A stretch of 64,000 nt of DNA from Algibacter sp. L3A6. GTDB lineage: Bacteria; Bacteroidota; Bacteroidia; Flavobacteriales; Flavobacteriaceae. Position numbers and translations under genes: made by a program. This document shows, in pieces, positions 28,099 through 36,501 of the stretch. The notes below the pieces were generated by a model. That model searched no databases. It was not told where the DNA came from and worked only from the letters and a program-made list of their open reading frames with translations. The DNA is taken from assembly GCF_009796825.1 (NCBI RefSeq), contig NZ_CP047030.1:2083501-2147500 (forward strand). The letters are read 5' to 3'. Position 1 is the first letter of the stretch. Each line of letters starts with the position of its first letter.

Positions 28099-29001
28099 AT
28101 GCTGTCCAGAAAACAAAAGCACATTTTACTTAAGTTTTTTAGCATGTTCTCTGTGGTACGAGGTTACAATATTCTTATTGTAGTTATCGCGCAATACTTA
28201 ACGGCTATTTTTATTTTAGGGCACGATTTACCTGTAAAAGATGTTGTTTTAGATTTAAATCTACTCATGCTTGTTTTAGCTTCTGCTGCAACTATTGCTG
28301 GCGGATATATTATTAATAATTTCTACGACTCTGAGAAAGACTTAATTAACAGGCCTATAAAATCGAAGTTAGATAAGTTAATAAGTCAAAATACCAAGCT
28401 GTCTTTCTATTTTGTTCTTAATTTCTTGGCTGCAGTAATGGCAAGTTATGTGTCGTTTAAAGGCGTAATTTTCTTTTCTATTTATATTTTCGGAATTTGG
28501 TTCTATTCGCATAAGCTTAAAAAAATGCCATTTATTGGTAATTTAACTTCGGCTATACTAACCATTACGCCGTTTTTTGCCATTTTTATGTATTACAAAA
28601 ACTTCGAACATGTAGTTTTTGTACACGCCATTTTCTTGTTTTTAATGATGTCTATGCGCGAGCTCACTAAAGATTTAGAAAATATAAAAGGAGATTTGGC
28701 TCAAAATTATAAAACCATACCTATAGTTTATGGTGAAAGAGCATCTAAAATAATGTTGACTATTTTGGCGATTTTAACTTGGTTGCCTATAAGTTTATTA
28801 CTTTCTCGTTACGATATTGGTTATATGTATTTATATTTCTATTTATGCATTCCGTTGTTATTGGCTTTTTTGTTGATTTTATGGATGTCTAAAACAAAAA
28901 CACATTATTTAATACTTCATAATATTTTAAAATTTATAATTGTTGTTGGTGCTTTTAGTATTGTACTTATAAAGGTTAGTGTGGTTTTAAATAGAATTTA
29001 A
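28099..29001 (+). CDS. UbiA-family prenyltransferase
   Basis: A 300-residue membrane protein with eight or nine hydrophobic helices. Both Asp-rich motifs that bind Mg-prenyl diphosphate are present: NNFYDSEKD (Asp77, Asp81) and KDLENIKGD (Asp192, Asp199). It follows two mevalonate-pathway genes, so its prenyl donor is probably made nearby. Relatives in Flavobacteriaceae are often named geranylgeranylglycerol-phosphate geranylgeranyltransferase by similarity to the archaeal lipid enzyme. That specificity is unproven, and quinone or haem side-chain attachment are alternatives. Confidence 0.88.
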   Translation: MLSRKQKHILLKFFSMFSVVRGYNILIVVIAQYLTAIFILGHDLPVKDVVLDLNLLMLVLASAATIAGGYIINNFYDSEKDLINRPIKSKLDKLISQNTKLSFYFVLNFLAAVMASYVSFKGVIFFSIYIFGIWFYSHKLKKMPFIGNLTSAILTITPFFAIFMYYKNFEHVVFVHAIFLFLMMSMRELTKDLENIKGDLAQNYKTIPIVYGERASKIMLTILAILTWLPISLLLSRYDIGYMYLYFYLCIPLLLAFLLILWMSKTKTHYLILHNILKFIIVVGAFSIVLIKVSVVLNRI

Positions 29002-29160
29002 TACAATGTTCTTTCTTCAGTTATATATTAAAGAAAAGTAGAATTTCAGCATATAAAACAAGTGTCTCGGTTTCTTAATAAAACATTGCTATTAAGGGCG
29101 TTCGTGATATTTATAGAAAACAAAAAGTAAAACTTAAATCGTCAATCATAATTTTAAATA

Positions 29161-29168
29161 TATCTTTG
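29161..29168 (+). promoter_or_regulatory. -7 promoter element of the pseudouridine-synthase homologue
   Basis: TATCTTTG fits TAnnTTTG exactly and lies 16 bases before the start codon. Confidence 0.62.
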
Positions 29169-29184
29169 CAGAAAATTATTAGTC

Positions 29185-30063
29185 ATGAACAGAAATCAAG
29201 GAACAAGCGGAAAAGGGAAACCTTCAGGAAGAGGTAATCAAGGTGAAGCTAAAAAAGGCGTTGCTAGAGGAGGCGAAGGCGGAAAAAGTAAAAGTTTTTC
29301 TAGAGGAAATGCACCTATTAAAAAGGGAAACCCTGCACCTAAAAAAGCGAGTAATCCTGATGAAATTAGACTAAACAAATACATTGCAAATTCTGGTATA
29401 TGCTCTCGTCGTGAGGCTGATGATCATATTGCTATTGGTTTAGTAACCGTTAACGGTAAAGTAATTACCGAAATGGGATATAAAGTTAAGGTTGCAGACG
29501 AAGTTCGTTATGATGGTGCACGTATAAACCCTGAGAAAAAAGCTTACGTTTTATTAAATAAGCCTAAAGGCTTTGCTACAACAACTAGTGAAGGTAAAGG
29601 TAGAACGGTAATGGATTTGGTTGCGAATTCAACAAGTTCACGTATTAAGCCTATTGGGCGTTTAGGTAGAAACTCTAAGGGGTTAATATTATTTACAAAC
29701 GATGATGCTATAGCGGCTAAGTTTACCAACTCTAAACATGGTGTGCCACGTTTATTTCATATTGAATTGGATAAGAATTTAAAATTAGAAGATCTTAAAA
29801 AGATACAGGCTGGTTTCAAAATTGACGGAAAACTTATTGAAGTAGAAGAAATTAGCTATATCGATAATGCGTCTAAAAAAGAAATTGGACTTAAAATTAA
29901 AAATACAGGAAACACTATTATCCGTAGTATTTTCGATTACATAAAATACGAGATTGTTACTTTAGATTGTGTGGCTATTGGGCACTTAACTAAAAAAGAT
30001 ATTCCTCGTGGAAGCTGGAAACATTTAACTGAGCAAGAGTTAAATACTTTAAAAATGTTGTAA
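29185..30063 (+). CDS. RsuA/RluB-family pseudouridine synthase homologue lacking the catalytic Asp
   Basis: A 292-residue protein. Residues 1-60 are a Gly/Lys/Ser-rich basic tail, 61-108 an S4 RNA-binding domain (RLNKYIANSGICSRREADD), and the rest the synthase fold. The universal GRLD motif reads GRLG here: Gly161 (codon GGT) replaces the catalytic Asp in PIGRLGRNSKGLILF. The later NRQVRRM-like motif is also changed to NTIIRSIFDY. The fold and RNA-binding surface look intact, so it may bind rRNA without modifying it. The rluF paralogue at 49782 keeps the Asp. Confidence 0.88.
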   Translation: MNRNQGTSGKGKPSGRGNQGEAKKGVARGGEGGKSKSFSRGNAPIKKGNPAPKKASNPDEIRLNKYIANSGICSRREADDHIAIGLVTVNGKVITEMGYKVKVADEVRYDGARINPEKKAYVLLNKPKGFATTTSEGKGRTVMDLVANSTSSRIKPIGRLGRNSKGLILFTNDDAIAAKFTNSKHGVPRLFHIELDKNLKLEDLKKIQAGFKIDGKLIEVEEISYIDNASKKEIGLKIKNTGNTIIRSIFDYIKYEIVTLDCVAIGHLTKKDIPRGSWKHLTEQELNTLKML

Positions 30064-30088
30064 AACGTTTCGTTTAGTAAAAATATTA

Positions 30089-30130
30089 AATCGAGTGTTA
30101 TGTCTTCTTTAGAAGATGTAACACTCGATT
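30089..30130 (+). terminator. 20-bp hairpin after the pseudouridine-synthase homologue
   Basis: Arms 30089-30108 and 30111-30130 pair over 20 positions, two as G-U, with a two-base loop. The following bases are only mildly T-rich. It lies 26 bases after the stop and probably ends the transcript. Confidence 0.7.
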
Positions 30131-30470
30131 TGGTTTGGAGCATATTGCATTCTCTTTTTTGTCGTGTCGACGCTAGAAAGTGTTTAAACTTAAAAGTATT
30201 GTTAGTGTGGAGATGTTTTAGATGGTACTGAAAACGTAAATAGTATTGTAAATAATGTTTAGAGATTATGTGATTTCTCGGGAGGTAGAAATGACTAGCT
30301 GTAGCTTAAAATTTTTTTGAAGTCATGTCGACGCTAGGAACATGGTACACTGTTTTATAAATAAATTTTCTTTTTCTTCGGAATAATAAACTCTTATAGT
30401 ATTATTTTTTATCTATATTTTGCTCTAAATATGGCTCTTAATTCTATGGAATATACTTCGCTAATACACC
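30131..30470. repeat. Gene-free segment with a 19-bp direct repeat
   Basis: No ORF of note. GTCRTGTCGACGCTAGRAA occurs at 30161-30179 and again at 30322-30340, each containing the palindrome GTCGAC. Between them, 30269-30296 (GATTTCTCGGGAGGTAGAAA and flanks) looks like a decayed copy of an intergenic repeat of Flavobacteriaceae; that last point is from memory, not shown by a second copy here. Confidence 0.5.
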
Positions 30471-30573
30471 CGCGTTGGGAATAGAACGGCCTGTTTGAGC
30501 TCTTTTTGTGTGGTTGCACCTATGCAACACAAAAAAGCGAGTAGTGATAGCCCGACCCTTGTGGTAACGCACC
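30471..30573 (-). repeat. Dispersed intergenic repeat, copy 1
   Basis: Read on the minus strand this begins GGTGCGTTACCACAAGGGTC and ends CTATTCCCAACGCG. It shares the exact 20-mer TACCACAAGGGTCGGGCTAT with copy 2 at 44139-44236 and a similar CTATyCCyArCGCG end, while the middle differs. Here the middle holds an imperfect hairpin (about 30501-30536). No protein is encoded. Confidence 0.7.
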
Positions 30574-30652
30574 ATGAAAAATATTTTAAAAATAAATTAA
30601 AAAAAAGTTTGTAATTCATTTTTTTGTATTTCATTTGCACTATTATTAGCTG

Positions 30653-30823
30653 AACGAATTGAACTCTGTTTCTGTGTTCGGGCTTTTGGATATTAGGAAG
30701 TCATTTTCAAAAGCAGCTTACCGATTAAGCGACCGAATTTTAAAGCTAACTTCCGTATCTGCCATATATGCGATCCAGTATAAGTACGGCTTCGTACCTA
30801 CTACTCAACCGGAAATTCAAATT
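30653..30823. other. GC-richer, palindrome-rich segment; candidate structured RNA or repeat
   Basis: This stretch is clearly richer in G and C than its AT-rich flanks and full of short inverted repeats: GAAC/GTTC, GCTTTTG/CAAAAGC, GGAAGT/ACTTCC, GCTTA/TAAGC and GTACG/CGTAC. The second and third pairs interlock as a possible pseudoknot. It ends about 50 bases before the speA promoter-like element, so it could be independent of speA. I could not match it to a riboswitch class I know. Strand is undecided. Confidence 0.4.
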
Positions 30824-30872
30824 TGATTTTAATTTTTTTTACAGAATTAACATGTAGTTAATCTACAATTTA

Positions 30873-30880
30873 TATCTTTA
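30873..30880 (+). promoter_or_regulatory. Near-consensus -7 element of the polyamine operon
   Basis: TATCTTTA differs from TAnnTTTG at the last base and lies 20 bases before the speA start, the usual spacing in this window. Confidence 0.4.
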
Positions 30881-30900
30881 AATATCTTAAAACAATTACT

Positions 30901-32298
30901 TTGAATACAAAATATATTGATTTAATCAATCAAACTTATGATTTCCCACAAGAGGAATTTACATTAGAAAACAAAACATTACAATTTCACGGGGTAGACT
31001 TAATGGAGTTGGTAGAGACTTACGGTGCACCGTTAAAATTTACATATTTACCTCAAATTTCTAACAATATTAATCGTGCAAAAAAATGGTTTGCCGATGC
31101 TATTGAAAAGAACGATTACAAGGGGAAATACAATTACTGCTATTGTACAAAAAGCTCGCATTTTAAACATGTTTTAAACGAGGCTTTAAAGAATGATATA
31201 CATATTGAAACCTCATCGGCGTTTGATATTGATATTGTTGAAAACCTTAAAAAAGAAGGTAAAATTACAGATGATACGTTTGTAATTAGCAACGGTTTTA
31301 AGCGTGCACAATATGTAACTAATATTGCTCGATTAATTAATAACGGACATAGAAATGCTATTCCTATTATTGATAACTACGAGGAAATTGAATTGCTTTC
31401 TAACGAGATTGAAGGCAACTTTAATGTTGGTATTAGAATTGCTTCGGAAGAAGAACCAAAATTTGAATTTTATACCTCACGTTTAGGTATTGGCTATAAA
31501 AACATTGTGCCATTTTATAAATCTCAAATTCAGAATAACGAGAAAGTGAATTTAAAAATGCTTCACTTTTTTATTAATACTGGTATTCGTGATAACGCAT
31601 ATTACTGGAACGAGCTTACAAAATGTTTGCGTGTTTACACAAACTTGAAAAAGATTTGTCCGAGTTTAGACAGTTTAAATATTGGTGGAGGTTTTCCTAT
31701 TAAAAACTCTTTAGTTTTTGATTATGACTACGCCTATATGGTTGAAGAAATTGTAAATCAAATTAAAATTGTTTGCGAAGAGGAAGGTGTAGATGTACCA
31801 AATATTTTTACTGAATTCGGTAGTTTTACTGTAGGTGAAAGTGGTGGTGCAGTTTACGAAGTTTTGTACCAAAAACAACAAAACGATCGTGAAAAATGGA
31901 ACATGATCAACTCATCTTTCATTACAACATTACCAGATACTTGGGCTATTAATAAGCGTTTTGTGATGTTGCCTTTAAACCGCTGGAACGATAGTTACGA
32001 GCGTGTTTTACTTGGCGGCTTAACTTGCGATAGTGATGATTATTACAACAGTGAGCAACACATGAATGCCATTTATTTACCAAAATACGATAAAGATAAA
32101 CCTTTATATATTGGCTTTTTTAATACAGGTGCTTACCAAGAAACTATTGGTGGTTTTGGAGGTTTACAACACTGTTTAATTCCGTCGCCAAAGCATATTT
32201 TAATAGATAGAGATGAAGATGGAAACATCACAAAAAAAATATTTAGTGAACAACAAAAAAGTGAAGACTTACTTAAAATTTTAGGTTATGAGCAATAA
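30901..32298 (+). CDS. speA: Short-form arginine decarboxylase
   Basis: A 465-residue PLP enzyme of the fold III (alanine-racemase-like) decarboxylase group, starting at TTG. The probable PLP lysine is in YCYCTKSSHFKH; NDIHIETSSAFDID, LNIGGGFPIKNS and EFGSFTVGESG are further barrel and cofactor segments. It is shorter than E. coli SpeA, which has extra insertions. It converts arginine to agmatine, and its stop overlaps the agmatinase start by 11 bases. Ornithine or another diamino-acid substrate is possible, but the agmatinase next to it favours arginine. Confidence 0.88.
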   Translation: MNTKYIDLINQTYDFPQEEFTLENKTLQFHGVDLMELVETYGAPLKFTYLPQISNNINRAKKWFADAIEKNDYKGKYNYCYCTKSSHFKHVLNEALKNDIHIETSSAFDIDIVENLKKEGKITDDTFVISNGFKRAQYVTNIARLINNGHRNAIPIIDNYEEIELLSNEIEGNFNVGIRIASEEEPKFEFYTSRLGIGYKNIVPFYKSQIQNNEKVNLKMLHFFINTGIRDNAYYWNELTKCLRVYTNLKKICPSLDSLNIGGGFPIKNSLVFDYDYAYMVEEIVNQIKIVCEEEGVDVPNIFTEFGSFTVGESGGAVYEVLYQKQQNDREKWNMINSSFITTLPDTWAINKRFVMLPLNRWNDSYERVLLGGLTCDSDDYYNSEQHMNAIYLPKYDKDKPLYIGFFNTGAYQETIGGFGGLQHCLIPSPKHILIDRDEDGNITKKIFSEQQKSEDLLKILGYEQ

Positions 32299-33226
32299 TA
32301 CCTACGCTGGAATTGCAGAAGAGTTTGCAAAAAAGGAAACTGCAAAGATTGTTTTAATTCCTGTGCCTTATGATGGTACAAGTACATGGCAAAAAGGTGC
32401 CGATAAAGGGCCTAAGGCGTTTTTAAATGCTTCGGAAAACATGGAGCTTTACGATATTGAAACCGGGACGGAAGTATACCGCCAAGGTGTGTATTTAGCC
32501 GATGCTGTAACCGAGAATGAATCGCCAGAAGCTATGGTAGAAGCTGTACATAAAGCGACTAAAAAATATATTAAGAGAAATAAGTTTGTAACCATTTTTG
32601 GTGGAGAACATTCTATTTCTATAGGTACTATTCGTGCTTTTAACGAAATGTACCCAAGCTTAACGGTTTTGCATATTGATGCGCATGCAGATTTACGTAA
32701 GGAGTACGATGGTTCTACGTGTAACCATGCTTGTGCTGTTTACGAGGCAAGCCAAACAACCAATTTAATTCAAGTAGGGATTCGTTCTATGGACGTTATG
32801 GAGAAAACCGTAATGGATGAAGAGAAGACTTATTTTGCACACGATATGGCGGTGGATGACACTTGGATGGATTCGGCAATCGATCAAATGACGGATAATG
32901 TATTTATCACATTCGATTTGGATGCCTTCGATCCTTCAATTATGCCAAGCACAGGCACACCAGAACCGGGTGGGTTATTATGGTACGAAACCTTAGACTT
33001 TTTAAAACAAGTTTTTAAAGAGAAAAATGTGGTAGGTTTCGATATTGTGGAACTTTGCCCAAATAAAAAAGAAAAATCATCCGATTTTTTAGCAGCAAAA
33101 TTATATTACAAAATGCTAAGCTATAAATTTATGGATGAGTCGGTAAACGACGATTACGATAACGCATACGATAATACAAAACAAAAAACTAACGCTTCTA
33201 AATTCAGTGACAACGATGAGTACTAA
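32288..33226 (+). CDS. speB: Agmatinase
   Basis: A 312-residue ureohydrolase with all manganese ligands in place: GGEHSISIG, HIDAHADLR and FITFDLDAFDPS. It cleaves agmatine to putrescine and urea. It overlaps speA by 11 bases and the deoxyhypusine-synthase-like gene by 11, indicating tight co-translation. The C-terminal tail is rich in Asp and Asn (DDYDNAYDN). Arginase would be the alternative, but the context decides. Confidence 0.94.
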   Translation: MSNNTYAGIAEEFAKKETAKIVLIPVPYDGTSTWQKGADKGPKAFLNASENMELYDIETGTEVYRQGVYLADAVTENESPEAMVEAVHKATKKYIKRNKFVTIFGGEHSISIGTIRAFNEMYPSLTVLHIDAHADLRKEYDGSTCNHACAVYEASQTTNLIQVGIRSMDVMEKTVMDEEKTYFAHDMAVDDTWMDSAIDQMTDNVFITFDLDAFDPSIMPSTGTPEPGGLLWYETLDFLKQVFKEKNVVGFDIVELCPNKKEKSSDFLAAKLYYKMLSYKFMDESVNDDYDNAYDNTKQKTNASKFSDNDEY

Positions 33227-34190
33227 AGGACCAATTTCGCAATTTATAGAAAAACATTATTTACACTTTAACGCTGCTGCTTTGGTAGACGCTGCAAAAG
33301 GGTACGAGGCACAGTTAAATTCTGGGGCTAAAATGTTAGTGTCTTTGGCGGGTGCTATGAGTACTGCTGAGTTAGGCAAGAGTTTTGCTGAAATGATTCG
33401 TCAAGATAAGGTGCAAATTATTTCCTGTACTGGAGCAAATTTAGAGGAGGATATTATGAATTTGGTAGCGCATTCTCATTATAAGCGTGTGCCTAACTAT
33501 CGTGATTTAACTCCTGAAGATGAGTGGGCTTTATTAGAAAAAGGCTTAAACCGTGTAACTGATACTTGTATTCCTGAAGAAGAGGCTTTTAGAAGGTTAC
33601 AAGAACATATTGTAAAAATTTGGAAAGATGCTGAAGCTAATGGCGAGCGTTTTTTACCTCATGAGTATATGTACAAAATGTTACTTTCTGGAGTTTTAGA
33701 AGAGTATTACGAAATTGATTTAAAAGATTCTTGGATGTACGCTGCAGCGGAAAAAAACTTGCCTATTGTTTGCCCAGGTTGGGAAGATAGTACTATGGGT
33801 AATATTTTTGCGAGCTACGTTTTAAAAGGAGAATTAAAAGCAAGTACTGTAAAATCGGGTATTGAATACATGACGTTTTTAGCAGATTGGTATACTGATA
33901 ATTCATCTAAAGGTATTGGGTTTTTTCAAATAGGCGGTGGTATTGCTGGCGATTTCCCAATATGTGTGGTGCCAATGTTGTATCAAGATATGGAACGTAC
34001 AGATACACCATTCTGGAGTTATTTTTGTCAAATTAGCGACTCTACAACCAGTTATGGTTCGTATTCGGGAGCTGTACCAAACGAGAAAATTACTTGGGGT
34101 AAATTAGATATTAATACACCTAAATTTATCATCGAAAGTGATGCTACTATTGTTGCTCCATTAATTTTCGCATACCTTTTAGGTCAATAA
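33216..34190 (+). CDS. Deoxyhypusine-synthase-like enzyme
   Basis: From the ATG at 33216 the protein has 324 residues and covers the whole deoxyhypusine synthase fold: LVSLAGAMSTAELGK (NAD site), GFFQIGGGIAGDFPI, and ITWGKLD with Lys296 at the position of the catalytic lysine. Bacteria lack eIF5A, so a protein substrate is not expected. Relatives in bacteria transfer the aminobutyl group of a polyamine to a small amine such as putrescine. Placed after speA-speB it should use putrescine and yield spermidine or homospermidine; that is inference from context. A GTG nine bases upstream is an alternative start. Confidence 0.87.
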   Translation: MSTKGPISQFIEKHYLHFNAAALVDAAKGYEAQLNSGAKMLVSLAGAMSTAELGKSFAEMIRQDKVQIISCTGANLEEDIMNLVAHSHYKRVPNYRDLTPEDEWALLEKGLNRVTDTCIPEEEAFRRLQEHIVKIWKDAEANGERFLPHEYMYKMLLSGVLEEYYEIDLKDSWMYAAAEKNLPIVCPGWEDSTMGNIFASYVLKGELKASTVKSGIEYMTFLADWYTDNSSKGIGFFQIGGGIAGDFPICVVPMLYQDMERTDTPFWSYFCQISDSTTSYGSYSGAVPNEKITWGKLDINTPKFIIESDATIVAPLIFAYLLGQ

Positions 34191-34192
34191 AA

Positions 34193-35719
34193 ATGGATAT
34201 AAACAATATTGAAAATATAGAATTAAAGTACTTAACCGTTGATGATTTTGAGGAATTAAAAGCAGCAACGTTAGAGTCTTATGGCGGTGTGCTAGATTCA
34301 TATTGGAAAAAAGATCATATTCAAAAATTAACCACCATGTTCCCAGAAGGGCAGGTAGTTATTAAAATTGATGGAAATTTAGCGGGCTGTGCGTTGTCTC
34401 TTATTGTCGATTACGATAAAATAGATGATAACCATACTTATAGCGATATTATTTCTGGAGAATCTTTTAAAAACCACGATTCAGATGGCGATGTGCTTTA
34501 TGGTATCGATGTGTTTATAAAACCAGAATATAGAGGGTTGCGTTTAGGTAGACGACTTTACGATTACAGAAAAGAAGTTTGCGAAACATTAAACTTAAAA
34601 AGTATTGTATTTGGTGGGCGTATGCCAAACTACCATAAACATAGGGATTTAACCCCTAAGGAATATATTGAAAAAGTAAAGCGTAAGGAAATTCATGATC
34701 CGGTTTTAAACTTTCAAATATCTAATGATTTTCATCCGGTAAGGGTTTTAAAAAATTATTTAGAAGGCGATACAGCATCAAGCGAATACGCTGTTTTAAT
34801 GGAGTGGGATAATATTTCTTATACCAAACCTAACAAAAAAGCAAGTAGTGTAAAAACAGTGGTGCGTTTAGGTTTAATACAGTGGCAAATGCGACCGTAT
34901 AAAGGACTGGATGATTTAATGCAACAGGTAGAGTATTTTATCGATAGTGTTTCGGCATATCGCTCTGATTTTGCTATATTTCCAGAGTTTTTTAACGCGC
35001 CTTTAATGGCAGAGTTCAATCATTTACACGAGCCAGATGCTATTAGGGAATTGGCAAAATTTACTGAAACTATTGTTAATAGAATGAAACAGTTATCTAT
35101 TTCATATAATATTAATATTATTTCAGGAAGTATGCCAGAATTGGTTGGTGATAAACTGTATAATGTTGGGTATTTATGCCGAAGAGATGGTAGTTTTGAG
35201 CGTTACGAAAAAATACACGTAACACCAGATGAAGCTAAGGTTTGGGGTATGCAACGTGGTGATAAATTAAAAACCTTTGAAACCGATTGTGGTAAAATAG
35301 GGATATTAATTTGTTACGATTCGGAGTTTCCTGAGTTGTCACGTTTATTGTCTGATGAAGGCATGGATATACTATTTGTACCCTTTTTAACAGATACACA
35401 AAACGGATATTCTCGAGTGCGTTTATGTGCACAAGCACGTGCTGTAGAGAACGAATGTTATGTTGCTATTGCTGGAAGTGTTGGTAATTTACCAAACGTG
35501 AATAACATGGATATTCAATATGCGCAGTCTGCTGTGTTTACACCATGCGACTTTTCGTTTCCAAGTAATGGGATAAAAGCGGAAGCGACAACAAATACAG
35601 AAATGATTTTGGTTGCCGATGTAGATTTAAGCTTATTGCGAGAACTACATTCTTTTGGGGCTGTTAAAAACCTGAAGGATAGACGAAAAGATTTTTATGA
35701 TGTAATTCGTGTAAAGTAA
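34193..35719 (+). CDS. Fused GNAT acetyltransferase-carbon-nitrogen hydrolase
   Basis: A 508-residue two-domain protein. Residues about 10-205 are a GNAT domain with the CoA loop VFIKPEYRGLRLGRRLYDYR. Residues about 222-505 are a nitrilase-superfamily amidohydrolase with the triad Glu265 (FPEFF), Lys340 (RYEKIHV) and Cys374 (LICYDSEFP). The hydrolase half resembles N-carbamoylputrescine amidase. It starts three bases after the deoxyhypusine-synthase-like gene, so a role in acylated polyamine or agmatine-derived amide metabolism is likely, though not shown. Confidence 0.9.
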   Translation: MDINNIENIELKYLTVDDFEELKAATLESYGGVLDSYWKKDHIQKLTTMFPEGQVVIKIDGNLAGCALSLIVDYDKIDDNHTYSDIISGESFKNHDSDGDVLYGIDVFIKPEYRGLRLGRRLYDYRKEVCETLNLKSIVFGGRMPNYHKHRDLTPKEYIEKVKRKEIHDPVLNFQISNDFHPVRVLKNYLEGDTASSEYAVLMEWDNISYTKPNKKASSVKTVVRLGLIQWQMRPYKGLDDLMQQVEYFIDSVSAYRSDFAIFPEFFNAPLMAEFNHLHEPDAIRELAKFTETIVNRMKQLSISYNINIISGSMPELVGDKLYNVGYLCRRDGSFERYEKIHVTPDEAKVWGMQRGDKLKTFETDCGKIGILICYDSEFPELSRLLSDEGMDILFVPFLTDTQNGYSRVRLCAQARAVENECYVAIAGSVGNLPNVNNMDIQYAQSAVFTPCDFSFPSNGIKAEATTNTEMILVADVDLSLLRELHSFGAVKNLKDRRKDFYDVIRVK

Positions 35720-35753
35720 TCATAAATAATTATATTTATCTTGTGGCTAAATA

Positions 35754-36167
35754 ATGCCCAAATCTAAAAAACAATTAACCCCGTTTAATGAGATTAATAT
35801 GTCGTTAAATAGGGGACATGTGAAACCTAATAAAAAAAATAAAAACCAACACATGAAAAATAGAAATGAAAATTTAAAACGTGTCATTGTTGATTTTAAA
35901 AAATTGACACCTGAGATATTAGCCTTATTAGTAGAACGCTATCCTGATGGATATGATGATGATCAAATTATTTCATTTAAAAATCAGCATAACGAAATTA
36001 TAGAAGCGGTAGAAGTAACCACCGAGGATACTAAATATTTAGTAAAAGTAAGTTCGAAATTGGCAGTAACCATGGAGAATTATGATGAAGATGATTATGA
36101 AGATTTTGACGATAATGATCCAGAGGCTGTACAAGACCCGAGTTTAGAAGACGACGATAACGATTAA
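35754..36167 (+). CDS. Small acidic-tailed protein of unknown function
   Basis: A 137-residue protein from the ATG at 35754. The N-terminal 33 residues are Lys/Asn-rich; the more clearly protein-like part starts at the ATG at 35853 with LKRVIVDFKKLTPEILALL, so the real start may be there (104 residues). A helix-strand core ends in a tail with runs of Asp and Glu (YDEDDYEDFDDNDPE). I recognise no domain. It follows the GNAT-nitrilase gene by 34 bases and precedes another small gene by 14. Confidence 0.7.
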   Translation: MPKSKKQLTPFNEINMSLNRGHVKPNKKNKNQHMKNRNENLKRVIVDFKKLTPEILALLVERYPDGYDDDQIISFKNQHNEIIEAVEVTTEDTKYLVKVSSKLAVTMENYDEDDYEDFDDNDPEAVQDPSLEDDDND

Positions 36168-36181
36168 CACAATTTAATATT

Positions 36182-36406
36182 ATGAGAACAGCTGTTTTTA
36201 AATCTTTCGAAAACGGTTATTTTAATTTTTGGTTTGAAAATGGCGAGGAGCTAGCTTTTGAAGAAGTGCATCCGCGTGTTTTAAAACAATTCGATTTAAA
36301 AAACGATGAGTCTATGGTGGATAAAGAATTCAGAATCACATTTGTTGAAGATGCAGATGGAGATGATGCCATATATAGGGTTCAAAGTTTAAAACCGATA
36401 GATTAA
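36182..36406 (+). CDS. Small conserved-looking protein of unknown function
   Basis: A 74-residue acidic protein with FENGYFNFWFENGEEL, FEEVHPRVLKQFDL and a final beta-rich RITFVEDADGDDAIYRV. It lacks a signal peptide or membrane helix. It sits 14 bases after the preceding small gene in the same direction, which together with normal codon use supports it being real. No function can be assigned. Confidence 0.65.
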   Translation: MRTAVFKSFENGYFNFWFENGEELAFEEVHPRVLKQFDLKNDESMVDKEFRITFVEDADGDDAIYRVQSLKPID

Positions 36407-36501
36407 TTCATTTAATAGAATATTTTAAACCTGATGGGCTTTAAAACCTGTCGGGTATAAAATTCCCTACTCTAAAAATAACACAACACTTATAGAATAT
36501 A

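Noticed and set aside
30653..30823. Known riboswitch (guanidine class) upstream of speA
   Set aside because: I looked for the conserved ACGR loops and G-rich blocks of guanidine riboswitches and did not find them in the required layout.
30064..30900. tRNA, tmRNA, RNase P RNA or SRP RNA gene in the large gap
   Set aside because: No T-loop GTTCRA with matching acceptor stem, no CCA end and no universally conserved RNase P or SRP blocks.
35853..36167. Shorter form of the acidic-tailed protein as the definite start
   Set aside because: Plausible by domain boundary, but the longer frame is open and better placed after the preceding gene; left as an alternative.
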